Shown here piece by piece: positions 42,145 through 50,531 of a stretch of 64,000 nt of DNA. Every line of letters starts with the position of its first letter. Within the stretch, counting starts at the first letter, position 1. Made by a program: the position numbers and the translations under genes. The stretch spans positions 124,001-188,000 of the forward strand of contig NZ_FNFB01000014.1 in NCBI RefSeq assembly GCF_900100395.1, read 5' to 3'. Origin of the DNA: Nonomuraea maritima. Its GTDB lineage: Bacteria > Actinomycetota > Actinomycetes > Streptosporangiales > Streptosporangiaceae. The notes beneath the pieces are model-generated. The model saw only the letters and a program-made list of their open reading frames with translations. It searched no databases and had not been told where the DNA came from.

Positions 42145-42741
42145 ATGGGTGACTTCTTCGAGCGAATCATCGACATCGAGGTGACCGCCGAGGCGGCCGG
42201 AGCGCTCGCCGACCAGGCGGTCGACTGGATGGTTGCCGAAGGCCTCATAACCCGCGAAACATCCAGCATCGGGATGTACAGCCTCCAGGTTGACAAGGGG
42301 TACAAGCCCGGCCCCAACTGGGAACAGGCCTGCGCCGACAGGGAGGACCCGCGGTGGCGTCCGGGCCCGGTCGCCGTCATCGTCGGACGGGACCAGCACG
42401 TCGGAGGCCAGGGCTCGGACGAGGCCGACTCCGCGACCTGCCCCCGATGCGACGCGAGAACCGTGATCATCAACTACCCGGAGGAGTGGGAGCCCGACGA
42501 GGAGGCCTGGCAGCCGTTCAGCGACGCCATCGAGAGCTGGAAGGAGACCGGCGAAGGAAGCGTCACCTGCCCCTTGTGCGGAGCATCCGTCCCCGTCACC
42601 GAGTGGCGGTTCGGGTCCGGCTTCACCCTCGGAGCACTCGCGTTCGACTTCTGGGGCTGGCCACCCCTCAACACCCGCTTCCACGCGGAGATGAGCGCCC
42701 GCCTGGGCCACGCCATCGAAACCCAAACAGGCAAGTTCTGA
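42145..42741 (+). CDS. Hypothetical protein with two CxxC zinc knuckles
   Basis: A 198-residue protein. The N-terminal part (FFERIIDIEVTAEAAGALAD) is followed by a zinc ribbon made of CPRCDART and CPLCGASVPV about 55 residues apart, then an aromatic tail (FDFWGWPPLNTRFHAEMSAR). Similar proteins are found scattered in actinomycetes without known function; the tail suggests a conserved fold. Start ATG lies after GGAG-rich sequence. Acidic overall, cytoplasmic. Confidence 0.72.
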   Translation: MGDFFERIIDIEVTAEAAGALADQAVDWMVAEGLITRETSSIGMYSLQVDKGYKPGPNWEQACADREDPRWRPGPVAVIVGRDQHVGGQGSDEADSATCPRCDARTVIINYPEEWEPDEEAWQPFSDAIESWKETGEGSVTCPLCGASVPVTEWRFGSGFTLGALAFDFWGWPPLNTRFHAEMSARLGHAIETQTGKF

Positions 42742-42783
42742 CACCCACGGTGGTGCAGTCAGCGACCCGAAAAATTAAAGTCG

Positions 42784-42799
42784 ACTCCAACTATGGAGT
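42784..42799. promoter_or_regulatory. TetR operator candidate upstream of 42818
   Basis: ACTCCAACTATGGAGT: perfect 6-bp arms with a 4-bp centre, 18 bp before the TetR ATG in a locally A/T-rich leader. The position suits autorepression. Confidence 0.6.
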
Positions 42800-42817
42800 T
42801 CAGTTAAAGTTCTTCTC

Positions 42818-43471
42818 ATGTCCGAAGGGCTACGGGAACGCAAGAAGCGCGAGACGCGGCGGCACGTCAGGGAGACGGCCCTCGGGCTGTTCGTCGAGCG
42901 GGGCTTCGAGCACGTCACGATCGCCGAGGTCGCAGCGGCCGCCGGGGTGTCGGCCAACACCGTCTACAACTACTTCGAGACCAAGGAGAACCTCGTCCTG
43001 CCGCCCGACGAGGCGTCCCCCCAGCGGCTCGCCGACATGGTGCGCGGTCGCCGGCCGGGCGAAGGAGCCGTACCGGCCGTGCTGCGGACGCTGCGCGGCG
43101 AGGTGCGGAGCCGCGACCGCAAGCTCGGGCTGACCGACGGATTCGGCCGCGTCCTCGAGATGATGCGCGCCGCGCCCACGCTGACGGCCAGGCTCGAGGA
43201 CCTCGGCCGGCAGATGACCGACGCGCTCGCCGCCGTACTCGCCGAGGAGACCGGCGACTCCCCCACCGCGCCGCTGCCGCGCGTGGTGGCCGCGCAGGTC
43301 GGCGCCCTGCATTCACTCGTGTACGCCGAGATCGGCAGGCGTACGGCCATCGGCGAGGAACCCGACACCGTCGCCGCGGCCGTCCTCGACATCCTCGGAG
43401 CCGCCGAGGAACTGCTCGGCGGCCACATCCTCACCTACGCCCGCGGAAAGGACCCACAGTGTTCAGAGTGA
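42818..43471 (+). CDS. TetR family transcriptional regulator
   Basis: A 217-residue repressor. The helix-turn-helix lies at residues about 12-60 (TALGLFVERGFEHVTIAEVA, SANTVYNYFETKENLV). The C-terminal ligand domain is all-helical. The stop overlaps the start of the 97-residue gene at 43459 by 13 bp, so the two are cotranscribed and coupled. A palindrome just upstream supports autoregulation. Ligand unknown. Confidence 0.92.
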   Translation: MSEGLRERKKRETRRHVRETALGLFVERGFEHVTIAEVAAAAGVSANTVYNYFETKENLVLPPDEASPQRLADMVRGRRPGEGAVPAVLRTLRGEVRSRDRKLGLTDGFGRVLEMMRAAPTLTARLEDLGRQMTDALAAVLAEETGDSPTAPLPRVVAAQVGALHSLVYAEIGRRTAIGEEPDTVAAAVLDILGAAEELLGGHILTYARGKDPQCSE

Positions 43472-43752
43472 TCATCTCCGGCAGGTTCGGCGATCTCGAC
43501 GACGCCGGGCGCGCGGCCGTGCTCGCTGCGTCCGAGGTGGCCTTCACCGAACAGGGGGCCTTCACCCACGACGCCACCCTGTCGGCCTTCACCTTCCGCT
43601 GCCAGGTCCCGGCCGGTCCGGACGACGGCGAACAGGACGCCGCCCGACGCGCCCTCGCCGCACTCGACGCCTACGAGCAGCCGTACGACGTCCTCCGCGT
43701 CGCGGTCACCGACATGCGCGACATCAAGCCCCGCCGCCGCCCCACCCGCTGA
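43459..43752 (+). CDS. DUF6204-like small protein, coupled to TetR
   Basis: A 97-residue protein (MFRVIISGRFGDLDDAGRAA at the start, DAYEQPYDVLRVAVTDMRDI near the end). It resembles the DUF6204 small proteins of actinomycetes that often follow TetR genes. GTG 43459 has GGAAAGGA upstream and overlaps the tetR end. No catalytic motif is visible. Family assignment is moderate. Confidence 0.65.
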   Translation: MFRVIISGRFGDLDDAGRAAVLAASEVAFTEQGAFTHDATLSAFTFRCQVPAGPDDGEQDAARRALAALDAYEQPYDVLRVAVTDMRDIKPRRRPTR

Positions 43753-43880
43753 CCATCCGGTCAGACCCTGATTCGACCTGCCCTGGGGACGAACATCCAT
43801 CCCAGCCGCCCAGTGATCATGCCGGAGCTCGAAAAAGCCCCGTGCTCGGTCTTGTCGGAGGCGTCTGCCAGAGTGGCGCC

Positions 43881-44420
43881 ATGACGCCGCGAGTTACGGA
43901 GTTCCTCCAGATCACCAGCCCACACGAGGTGTCCTCCGAACTGCGGCGGGAGATGGTCGAGTGCTGGGTCACCGTGAGCAACGCCGGAGGGGCAGTCGGT
44001 TTCCCCTTTCCGCCCGTCGGCTTCGACCAGGTGGCGGCGGTGTTCGATCAGATCAGCACCGGCCTCTCTCCACAGAGCAGTCGATTCCTGGTGGCCCTCG
44101 TCGACGGGACGCTCGCGGGCTGGCTGAACGTGCGCAGAGACGTCAACCCGCTGATCGCGCATTGGGGCACGGTCCACCACGTCCAGACGCACACCGGCTT
44201 CCGCGGCCGAGGCATCGGGGCCGCGCTGATGCGCCGCCTGCACGACCTCGCGCGTGAAGAGATGGGTCTCGAACAGCTCCACCTCGCCGCCCGGGGCGGG
44301 ACGGGGCTCGAAGACTTCTACGGACGACTGGGCTGGAAGGAGATCGGCCGCTGGCCCGCCGCCCTCCGCCTCGGCCCAGGCGACGACCGCGACGAGATCC
44401 TGATGGTGCTCGAACTCTGA
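43881..44420 (+). CDS. GNAT family N-acetyltransferase
   Basis: A 179-residue acetyltransferase. Acetyl-CoA motif A is HHVQTHTGFRGRGIGAALMR with R-G-R-G-I-G, and motif B is LAARGGTGLEDFYGRLGWKE. The N-terminal half WVTVSNAGGAVGFPFPPV is characteristic of a group annotated near aminoglycoside acetyltransferases. ATG 43881 starts the conserved part; GTG 43842 is possible. Substrate unknown. Confidence 0.88.
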   Translation: MTPRVTEFLQITSPHEVSSELRREMVECWVTVSNAGGAVGFPFPPVGFDQVAAVFDQISTGLSPQSSRFLVALVDGTLAGWLNVRRDVNPLIAHWGTVHHVQTHTGFRGRGIGAALMRRLHDLAREEMGLEQLHLAARGGTGLEDFYGRLGWKEIGRWPAALRLGPGDDRDEILMVLEL

Positions 44421-44481
44421 CCACATCTGACGGTGGATGAACAGCCAGAAGACGCGCATGGGCGAGGCGTAGACTGCGGGC

Positions 44482-44694
44482 ATGAGCGCGATGCGTGATG
44501 AGCTGCATGCTCTGGTCGATCGGCTTCCGGAGGACCGCGTCCAGCCGGTTCTCGCGCTTGTCCGCGAGAACCTGGAAACGGCCAGGCGCCGTGAGCGAGC
44601 GCTCGCCGTCATGGAACGGGTTCAGGAGCGAATGCGCGGTGTGACCGGCGTCGATGACGAGCTGGACCGTCTCCGGGAAGGCGCGCGTGGCTGA
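44482..44694 (+). CDS. Antitoxin of a VapBC-type module
   Basis: A 70-residue, mostly helical, acidic-basic protein (RDELHALVDRLPEDRVQPVL, then an Arg/Glu-rich coil) encoded immediately before a PIN toxin and overlapping it by 8 bp. Size, order and overlap fit an antitoxin. The N-terminus resembles the DUF2281/VapB-like LPEDRxxxVLxxV pattern. It would bind the toxin and repress the shared promoter. Confidence 0.75.
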   Translation: MSAMRDELHALVDRLPEDRVQPVLALVRENLETARRRERALAVMERVQERMRGVTGVDDELDRLREGARG

Positions 44695-45127
44695 CGCGTA
44701 CGTTGTTGATACCGGCGTCTTCCTACGGTGGTTCGTCGATCAGACTGGCTTCGAGCAAGCCCGCAAGATCCGGGACGACTTCCTGCACGACCGGGTGAGC
44801 CTGGAGACGGTGGACTTCGCGCGGATTGAGGTCGCCGGGGTTCTGCGTAAGAAGGGCCTGCTCACGGGCCGGCTATCCGCAGATGAGTTCATCGCGGCCG
44901 TTCGCGTCATTGACGAACTCGGAGTCCTGGTCCACCCCGTGGACGCCGACCGGTTGGAGCGAGCCGCCGCGCTGGCGGTGCGGTTGACGTTAGGCATGTA
45001 CGACGCCGTCTTCGCGCAGCTTGCCCTCGATCGAGAGATTCCGCTGCTGACCACGGACGCGAAGCTTCACCGGGCGCTGGAAGGTCTCGTCGAGACTGAA
45101 CTTCTCAACGATTCACGCTCCGAGTGA
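44687..45127 (+). CDS. PIN-domain toxin (VapC-type ribonuclease)
   Basis: A 146-residue PIN nuclease. The first acidic residue is in YVVDTGVFLRW, the central Glu in FARIEVAGVL, and the later pair in TLGMYDAVFAQLA and LLTTDAKLHRA, together forming the Mg-binding site. GTG 44687 overlaps the antitoxin stop and is preceded by GGGAAGG. VapC toxins cleave tRNA or rRNA; the target here is unknown. Confidence 0.88.
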   Translation: MADAYVVDTGVFLRWFVDQTGFEQARKIRDDFLHDRVSLETVDFARIEVAGVLRKKGLLTGRLSADEFIAAVRVIDELGVLVHPVDADRLERAAALAVRLTLGMYDAVFAQLALDREIPLLTTDAKLHRALEGLVETELLNDSRSE

Positions 45128-45208
45128 GCGACGCACGCCGTTTCACTCGGAGCGCGTGACCAGCGCTGTGAGCTCGGGAACTCTCCCCCTGCCTGATCGT
45201 CGTGGTGG

Positions 45209-45811
45209 CTACTCGGGCAGTCGGGTCTTGATGCTGTGGCGGGCGCGGGTGAGGAATATGGGGTCGCGGTAGAGGACGTACATGTCGTTGGCGAGGTGTA
45301 GGGCGGCGTTCAGCTCGAAGGCGAGTTGGTCCGGTTCTTCCTGGGACGGGATGCGGCCGGTCGCCAGTGCCGCGGTGCACATGTCCTGCAGGCCGCGGAG
45401 CCAGTCGCTCTGCAGCAGCAACAGCCGGTCGTGCACCGCGCCCTTGCGGGTGTCGAACTCGGCCAGCGTGGAGGCGAAGAAGCAGCCGCCGGGGAAGCTG
45501 TCCCGCTCGACGTAGGAGACGAAGTTCTCGCATACCGCCCTGAGCCGGGCGACCGGGTCGGCATGGGCGAGGGCCGGCCGTACGATGTCGCGCTCGTAGA
45601 TGGCGAACGCCACGTCGATGGTGGCCAGTTGCAGCTCTTCCTTGGAACCGAAGTGGGCGTACAGGCCGCTCTTGCTGATGCCGACGTGCTCGGCGAGGAC
45701 GCCGATGGACAGGCCGTCGAGCCCGACGACGGTGGCCAGCTTCGCGGCGGCGTCGAGGATCGCGTTCCGGCTGCGGATGCCGTCCGAACGAGGTCGCGTG
45801 CTGGGTGGCAT
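45209..45811 (-). CDS. TetR family transcriptional regulator
   Basis: About 200 residues. The helix-turn-helix includes LDGLSIGVLAEHVGISKSGL and YAHFGSKEELQLAT; the C-terminal domain begins RDIVRPALAHADP and has FPGGCFFASTLAEFDTR, as in the TetR_C_6/YxaF-like group. ATG 45811 is chosen because the palindrome 45824-45839 lies just upstream; GTG 45859 would start before it. It is divergent from the hydrolase at 45944, a likely target. Confidence 0.9.
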   Translation of the reverse strand: MPPSTRPRSDGIRSRNAILDAAAKLATVVGLDGLSIGVLAEHVGISKSGLYAHFGSKEELQLATIDVAFAIYERDIVRPALAHADPVARLRAVCENFVSYVERDSFPGGCFFASTLAEFDTRKGAVHDRLLLLQSDWLRGLQDMCTAALATGRIPSQEEPDQLAFELNAALHLANDMYVLYRDPIFLTRARHSIKTRLPE

Positions 45812-45823
45812 CCCAACATGGTA

Positions 45824-45839
45824 CGTCCGCGTTCGGACG
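45824..45839. promoter_or_regulatory. Operator candidate for the TetR at 45209-45811
   Basis: CGTCCGCGTTCGGACG: perfect 6-bp arms with a 4-bp centre, 12 bp before the tetR start. A second short dyad ACGATCGGTCGT lies at 45907-45918 near the hydrolase promoter. Confidence 0.6.
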
Positions 45840-45943
45840 CTGGATCTGTGACCGATCACACCGATGTCGTCCCAGGTGAGGGTGCTTGCCGTCTGCTACA
45901 AATAGCACGATCGGTCGTTCTTTTTACGCCCCAAGGAGATGAC

Positions 45944-46642
45944 ATGGACAACCCGACCCTGCTGCTCGTGCACGGAGCCTGGCACCAGCAGGAGACGTGG
46001 CGGACGCTCGTCCAGCACCTGCCGTACGACGTCGACGTCCGTACCGTGCAGCTGCCGTCGAGCGGGCCGGTGCCCCCGTCCGAGCTGGGCGACCTCTACG
46101 ACGACGCGGACACCGTCCGGGCCGCGGTCGAGGCCATCGGCCGCCCCACCGTGGTGGTGGCGCATTCGTACGGCGGTGCGCCGGTGAGCCAGGGCCTTGT
46201 CGGGGCCGACACGGTGCGGCGGATCGTCTACCTCGCCGCCTTCCAGCTCGACGTCGGCGAGTCGATGGATTCGGTGGTCGGCGAGCGTCCGTACTTCTGG
46301 GGAGCGGATCACTACGACGAGGGCTGGTACGAGATGACCGATCCCGTGAACATCTTCTACCCGGACCTCGAGCCGGAGGCGGCCAAGGCGGCGGCCGACG
46401 CCCTCGTACCGCACTCCGTGGCGTCCATGTCGCAGTCGCTGACCCAGGCGGCCTGGCGCACCATCGACAGCACCTTCATCCTCACGGCCAAGGAGCCGGG
46501 CTTCGTCTATGAGCCCCTGACCCGGCGTGCCCGTCGCGTCAGGAACATCGACACCGGGCACTCGCCGTTCCTGTCCAAGCCGGGAGAACTGGCCGGGATG
46601 CTCATGAACGAGATCGCGGAGGCCGCCGCGGGAGACCGCTAG
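45944..46642 (+). CDS. Alpha/beta hydrolase (YxaF/TetR-linked esterase type)
   Basis: A 232-residue hydrolase: TLLLVHGAWHQQETWRTLVQ at the start, VVVAHSYGGAPVS with the nucleophile Ser, and NIDTGHSPFLSKPGEL with the His. HGAWH and SYGG are typical of the pyrethroid-hydrolase/EstC-like proteins related to hydroxynitrile lyases. AAGGAG precedes ATG 45944. Its stop overlaps that of the convergent methyltransferase by 3-4 bp. Probably regulated by the divergent TetR. Confidence 0.88.
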   Translation: MDNPTLLLVHGAWHQQETWRTLVQHLPYDVDVRTVQLPSSGPVPPSELGDLYDDADTVRAAVEAIGRPTVVVAHSYGGAPVSQGLVGADTVRRIVYLAAFQLDVGESMDSVVGERPYFWGADHYDEGWYEMTDPVNIFYPDLEPEAAKAAADALVPHSVASMSQSLTQAAWRTIDSTFILTAKEPGFVYEPLTRRARRVRNIDTGHSPFLSKPGELAGMLMNEIAEAAAGDR

Positions 46643-47418
46643 GCCACCGGCACCAGCGTCAGGTAGACCAGCCCGAGGACCCCGCGGTAGCCGGTCAGGT
46701 ACGAGGCGCGATGCCGGTCTGCGTCCGCGCGCATTTCCGCGGCCTCGGGATGGTCGGGGTTGGCGGCCAGCCACACCTCGATGTCGGCGAGGTAGCCCGC
46801 CTCGAACTGGTCCCACTCTTCCTGGGACGCGACTTCCAGCCACTCCACCCGGAACCCGGCCCGCACCGCGGCCTCGACCATGCCGTCCAGCGGAAGATGG
46901 TCGTCGGGCTTGGCGCCCGGCCACATCCGGGCCAGTTCGTCCGGGTGCGGCCGGCGTTCCCAGAAGCCTTCGCCGTACAGCACCCGTCCGCCGGGGTTGA
47001 CCAGCCTGCGCAGTTCCTTCAGCGCCTCGCCGAACTGGTCGGGCGCCGGGGCGTCGCTGAGCGCCTGCCCGGAGCCCACGCACAGCACCACGTCGGCGGG
47101 ACCGCGCCGGGTGCCGGCGGCGGACTCCTCCAGGAACTCCATCCGGTCGGCGAGGCCGCGGTCGGCCGCGAGGGTACGGCCACGCTCCAGGTCACGGGCG
47201 AGCAGGTCGATGCCGACGCCCGTGGCGCCAGGCGCGGCGGCGAGCAGCCGGAGGCTCAACTCGCCCCAGCCGCAGCCGATGTCCAGCACGCTCTTCGGAT
47301 CCGTCGCGGCCAGGCGCGTGACGAACCCCGCGGCCCGCTCCTCACCCAACGGCCCGTGGAAGGTCAGCCTGCTGACATGCGTCGGGGGCAGCTGGTCGCC
47401 GGTCGTCTGCTCAGTCAT
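46639..47418 (-). CDS. Class I SAM-dependent methyltransferase
   Basis: A 259-residue methyltransferase. Motif I is VLDIGCGWGELSLRLL, followed by GVGIDLLARDLERGR, ADVVLCVGSGQALSD and LRRLVNPGGRVLYGEGFWE. Acceptor unknown. The C-terminal GYLADIEVWLAANPDHPEAA is usual for a SAM-methyltransferase subgroup in actinomycetes. Start ATG 47418 (MTEQTTGDQLPP). The 116-bp gap upstream to the SMR gene holds no other gene. Confidence 0.9.
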   Translation of the reverse strand: MTEQTTGDQLPPTHVSRLTFHGPLGEERAAGFVTRLAATDPKSVLDIGCGWGELSLRLLAAAPGATGVGIDLLARDLERGRTLAADRGLADRMEFLEESAAGTRRGPADVVLCVGSGQALSDAPAPDQFGEALKELRRLVNPGGRVLYGEGFWERRPHPDELARMWPGAKPDDHLPLDGMVEAAVRAGFRVEWLEVASQEEWDQFEAGYLADIEVWLAANPDHPEAAEMRADADRHRASYLTGYRGVLGLVYLTLVPVA

Positions 47419-47534
47419 GATCGGCAACCCTAGCCACGGTGGACATCCCGACGCACCGCATTTAATCCTCGCGCGACATCTGCGGCGTCGTACCAGCGGG
47501 CCGGAAGCTGACCCGCTGGGGACGGCTGCCCAGC

Positions 47535-47849
47535 TCAGGTGGTGACCCGGGCCAGCACGATGCCACCGACGATCAGGGTGAGCGCCGTCAACCTGCCCGC
47601 CGACACGGCATCGCCGTTGACGACGATGCCCAACGTGATCGCGCCGACCGCGCCGATGCCGGTGAAGACGGCGTATGCGGTGCCGACCGGAAGCGTGTTC
47701 ATCGCCTGGGACAGCAGCCACACGGCGGCGGCCATCAGCGCCAGGCAGACCAGCGTCGGCAGCGGCCTGGTGAAGTTCTGCGTCGGCTTGATGCTCTGGG
47801 ACCAGGCCACCTCGACCAACCCGGCCAGAGCCAGGATCAGCCAGTTCAC
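47535..47849 (-). CDS. SMR family efflux protein (SugE/Gdx-like)
   Basis: A 104-residue four-helix exporter. NWLILALAGLVEVAWSQSIK carries the essential membrane Glu13, and LSQAMNTLPVGTAYAVFTGI is the SugE/Gdx-type helix 3. GTG 47849 overlaps the azoreductase stop (GTGA), so the two are coupled. Family members export guanidinium or quaternary ammonium compounds in exchange for protons. Normally dimeric; no second SMR gene is adjacent, so it would be a homodimer. Confidence 0.9.
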   Translation of the reverse strand: MNWLILALAGLVEVAWSQSIKPTQNFTRPLPTLVCLALMAAAVWLLSQAMNTLPVGTAYAVFTGIGAVGAITLGIVVNGDAVSAGRLTALTLIVGGIVLARVTT

Positions 47850-48472
47850 CGGGCCGCCTCCTTCAAGGCCGCCGCCAGCGACTGTTCGTGCTGCTCGCGC
47901 AGGTGGGCGATCGAGGGGTCGATGCGGGCGTTGACCAGTTCGGCGTGGATGAAGGTGACGTCCTCGACCCTGAAGTGGCCCCTGAAGAAGTCGCGAAGGT
48001 AGCGCTCCTGGTGGTCGTACGACTCGCGGGGCGTGCCGGGACCGTACGCGCCGCCGCGCGCGCTGGCCACCACGAACGAGCGGCCTTCGAGCGACATCTT
48101 GGGGAAGGTGATCTGGTCGAGCCAGGCCTTCAGCGCCGACGGGATCGAGTAGTTGTACATCGGCGTGCCGATGAGGATGACGCGGGCGGCCACCACCTCG
48201 TCGAGCAGGGGCTTCACGACGGCCCAGGCCTCGCGCTGGGCGGGGGTGCGGGCCGCCTCCTGGTAGCGGGAGATGTCGGTGATCTCGTGCTCCAGGATGT
48301 GGTCGCACAGCTCGGTCCAGGCCTCACCGATGTGCGGCACGGGTTGCGCGGCCAGGTCACGGTAGACGTAGCCGGCCCCGGGGTGAGCGGCCCGCCAGGT
48401 CTCGGCGTACACGCTCGACAGCCTCCGCGAGAACGACGCGCGGCGGGCGCTGGCGTCCAGGTGCAGCAGCAT
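47846..48472 (-). CDS. azoR: FMN-dependent NADH:quinone oxidoreductase / azoreductase
   Basis: A 208-residue flavodoxin-like enzyme. LLHLDASARRASFSRRLSSV binds the FMN phosphate, and ILIGTPMYNYSIPSALKAWL and ASARGGAYGPGTPRESYDHQ match AzoR. It reduces azo dyes and quinones with NADH. GAGGAG precedes ATG 48472. First gene of an operon with the SMR exporter, under two palindromes shared with the divergent TetR; a xenobiotic-response unit is likely. Confidence 0.9.
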   Translation of the reverse strand: MLLHLDASARRASFSRRLSSVYAETWRAAHPGAGYVYRDLAAQPVPHIGEAWTELCDHILEHEITDISRYQEAARTPAQREAWAVVKPLLDEVVAARVILIGTPMYNYSIPSALKAWLDQITFPKMSLEGRSFVVASARGGAYGPGTPRESYDHQERYLRDFFRGHFRVEDVTFIHAELVNARIDPSIAHLREQHEQSLAAALKEAAR

Positions 48473-48494
48473 GAGCTCTCCTCGGCGCAGATAA

Positions 48495-48511
48495 GTGGAC
48501 ACTGTGTCCAC
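48495..48511. promoter_or_regulatory. TetR operator candidate 1 for azoR-SMR
   Basis: GTGGACACTGTGTCCAC, a perfect 17-bp palindrome 23 bp before azoR and 39 bp before the divergent tetR. It is the strongest operator-like sequence in the window. Confidence 0.75.
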
Positions 48512-48520
48512 ATCATAACC

Positions 48521-48533
48521 GGACGATGCGTCC
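48521..48533. promoter_or_regulatory. TetR operator candidate 2 for azoR-SMR
   Basis: GGACGATGCGTCC, a 13-bp palindrome whose centre lies 24 bp from that of site 1. Both contain GGAC/GTCC arms, suggesting two dimers on nearly the same face of the helix. Confidence 0.55.
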
Positions 48534-48549
48534 ACATACAATCGGGCGT

Positions 48550-49125
48550 ATGGAGCGAGCCGACGCCGCGCGCAACCGCGCGCGCATTCTCGAGGCGGCC
48601 GCGCTGCTGTTCGCGGAGCGGTCCCCTCAGGACGTGACGATGGACGACATCGCCAAGAAGGCCGGGGTGGGCCGGGGCACTCTCTACCGCCGCTACCCCG
48701 ACCGGGCGTCGATCGCCGTGGCGCTGCTCGATGAGCACGAACGGGACCTGCAAGAACGCCTGCTGCGCGGCGAGCCACCACTGGGCCCGGGGGCGCCGCC
48801 CGCCGAGCGACTGGCCGCCTTCTACGCCGCCATGGTGCGCCTGCTGGAGGACCACTCCCATCTGGTGCTCGGTGCGGAAGTGGGCCGCTCACGCTTCGAG
48901 ACAGGCGCGTACGGTTTCTGGCGCGCCCACGTGCGCGCGCTCCTGAGCGCTGCCGGCACACCCGACCCGGACGCGCTGGTCGAAATCCTGTTGGCCCCCC
49001 TGGCTCCCGAGGTGTATGAGTACCAGCGCACGGTGCTCGGCCTCACCCCGGAGCAGATCGCTCAGACGCTGGCGAGGCTCACCGCGGTTCTCGGCAGGTC
49101 TCAGGCGGAGAGGGGTCAGGAATGA
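48550..49125 (+). CDS. TetR family transcriptional regulator
   Basis: A 191-residue repressor with the helix-turn-helix AARNRARILEAAALLFAERS, MDDIAKKAGVGRGTLYRRYP. The C-terminal domain (AAMVRLLEDHSHLVL) is of the TetR_C_33/SbtR-like kind. ATG 48550 starts after both palindromes. Its stop overlaps the next ATG as ATGA, coupling it to the acetyltransferase. It likely represses azoR-SMR and itself. Confidence 0.92.
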   Translation: MERADAARNRARILEAAALLFAERSPQDVTMDDIAKKAGVGRGTLYRRYPDRASIAVALLDEHERDLQERLLRGEPPLGPGAPPAERLAAFYAAMVRLLEDHSHLVLGAEVGRSRFETGAYGFWRAHVRALLSAAGTPDPDALVEILLAPLAPEVYEYQRTVLGLTPEQIAQTLARLTAVLGRSQAERGQE

Positions 49126-49523
49126 TCAGGTACACGGACGACATGCATGCGGTCGAAGCCGATCAGTTGCAGGGGTTCTTCGTGGGTTGGCCTGCGCCGC
49201 CGTCGCAGGAGAAGCATCTTGCGGTGTTGCGGGGCAGCTATCACGCGGTCGTCGCCCTGGACGATGACGACAGGGTCGTCGGTTTCATCAACATGATCAG
49301 CGATGGCGTCCTGACCGCGTTCATCCCCTGGCTCGAGGTGCTTCCCGAACACCAGGGGCAGGGGATCGGCGAGGAGTTGGTCCGTCGGGTCTTGACGGCT
49401 GCCGAGAATCTCTATTCGGTCGACCTGCTGTGCGATGCGGAACTCCAGCCGTACTACGAGAGATTCGGCATGCGGGCCATCCCGGGAATGGGGCTGCGCC
49501 ATTGGGGGGCGCTTCAGGCTTGA
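49122..49523 (+). CDS. GNAT family N-acetyltransferase
   Basis: A 133-residue acetyltransferase with motif A AFIPWLEVLPEHQGQGIGEE (Q-G-Q-G-I-G) and motif B LLCDAELQPYYERFGMRAIP. Small single-domain form. Coupled to the TetR gene by a 4-bp overlap. Substrate unknown. Confidence 0.9.
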   Translation: MIRYTDDMHAVEADQLQGFFVGWPAPPSQEKHLAVLRGSYHAVVALDDDDRVVGFINMISDGVLTAFIPWLEVLPEHQGQGIGEELVRRVLTAAENLYSVDLLCDAELQPYYERFGMRAIPGMGLRHWGALQA

Positions 49524-49616
49524 TCCGGGTGCGGTGCCGTCGACCGGAAAACTGAGTGGCGCAGCATCACCTGGCGGCAGTTCACTGGTGCGACCGTACG
49601 CCAAGGGAGTCTTTCA

Positions 49617-50390
49617 GTGATCGCGATTTCAGCCGCTTCCGGTGCGCTCGGCCGCCTCGTCGTCAGCGCTCTGCGCACCCGAGCAGAGGTGGTTGCCGTG
49701 GTGCGTGATCCCGAACGGGCTCCTGAAGGCGTTCCGGTACGGCGCGGCGACTACGACGACCCGGCAAGCCTGCGTGAGGCCTTCGACGGGGCCGCCCGTC
49801 TCCTTCTCATCTCCTCCCCTGAGCTCGATTCCGCCCGCAGGATCAAGCAGCACCTGGCCGCCGTGGCCGCCGCCGAAGACGTCGGCGTCGGCGTCGGCGC
49901 CATCGTCTTCACCAGCTTCCTCGGAGCCGATACCGTCGCCACCGGCATGACCGAGGCCTATCACGCCACCGAACAGGCCATCCTTGACAGCGGTCTGCCG
50001 TACACGCTGTTGCGTCATCCCTTCTACAGCGACGCGTTCGTCCCGCAGATCTCCGGCGGAGAAATCACCAGCAGCACCCAGGGCCGCGGCTTGAACACGG
50101 CATTCCGGTCAGACTTGGCCGAAGCGGCAGCCAACGTGCTGACCGGCGATGGGCACTGGGGCCAGGCGTACGACTTCACCGGCCCTCTGTGGAGCTATCC
50201 CGAGGTGGCGGCGGCGCTGGAAGTGACCTACCGCGAGGTGCAGGACGCCGGCCCGGGCCCCATGAGCTGGATCTCCGCCCAGGTGCGCGCGGGCGCGTTG
50301 GAACGACAGACCCCTGACCTGGAGCGAGTGCTCGGAAGGCCCGCCAGAACGGTCATTTCTCATGCCCTGGAACAGTCACAGGTTCTCTGA
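49617..50390 (+). CDS. NAD(P)-binding NmrA-like / quinone oxidoreductase 2-type protein
   Basis: A 257-residue atypical short-chain reductase. ISAASGALGRLVVSAL replaces the usual TGATGxLG Rossmann loop, and AIVFTSFLGADTVATGM, LDSGLPYTLLRHPFYSDAFV and ANVLTGDGHWGQAYDFTGP are like QOR2 (YtfG) and NmrA proteins. GTG 49617 follows GGGAG at about 9 nt. Probably an NADPH-dependent quinone reductase or redox sensor. Confidence 0.88.
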   Translation: MIAISAASGALGRLVVSALRTRAEVVAVVRDPERAPEGVPVRRGDYDDPASLREAFDGAARLLLISSPELDSARRIKQHLAAVAAAEDVGVGVGAIVFTSFLGADTVATGMTEAYHATEQAILDSGLPYTLLRHPFYSDAFVPQISGGEITSSTQGRGLNTAFRSDLAEAAANVLTGDGHWGQAYDFTGPLWSYPEVAAALEVTYREVQDAGPGPMSWISAQVRAGALERQTPDLERVLGRPARTVISHALEQSQVL

Positions 50391-50531
50391 CGACGAAGGC
50401 TCTGACGCCGCGTGTCGACCCGCGTGTCGACACGAGCCCGGCAGAACCCGGCACCAGTGATCTACCGTCGGACTCGCCTGCCATTGGTGCACTGCCACGG
50501 GTTCAACCGCCCCCATCTTGAGGATGTCACC

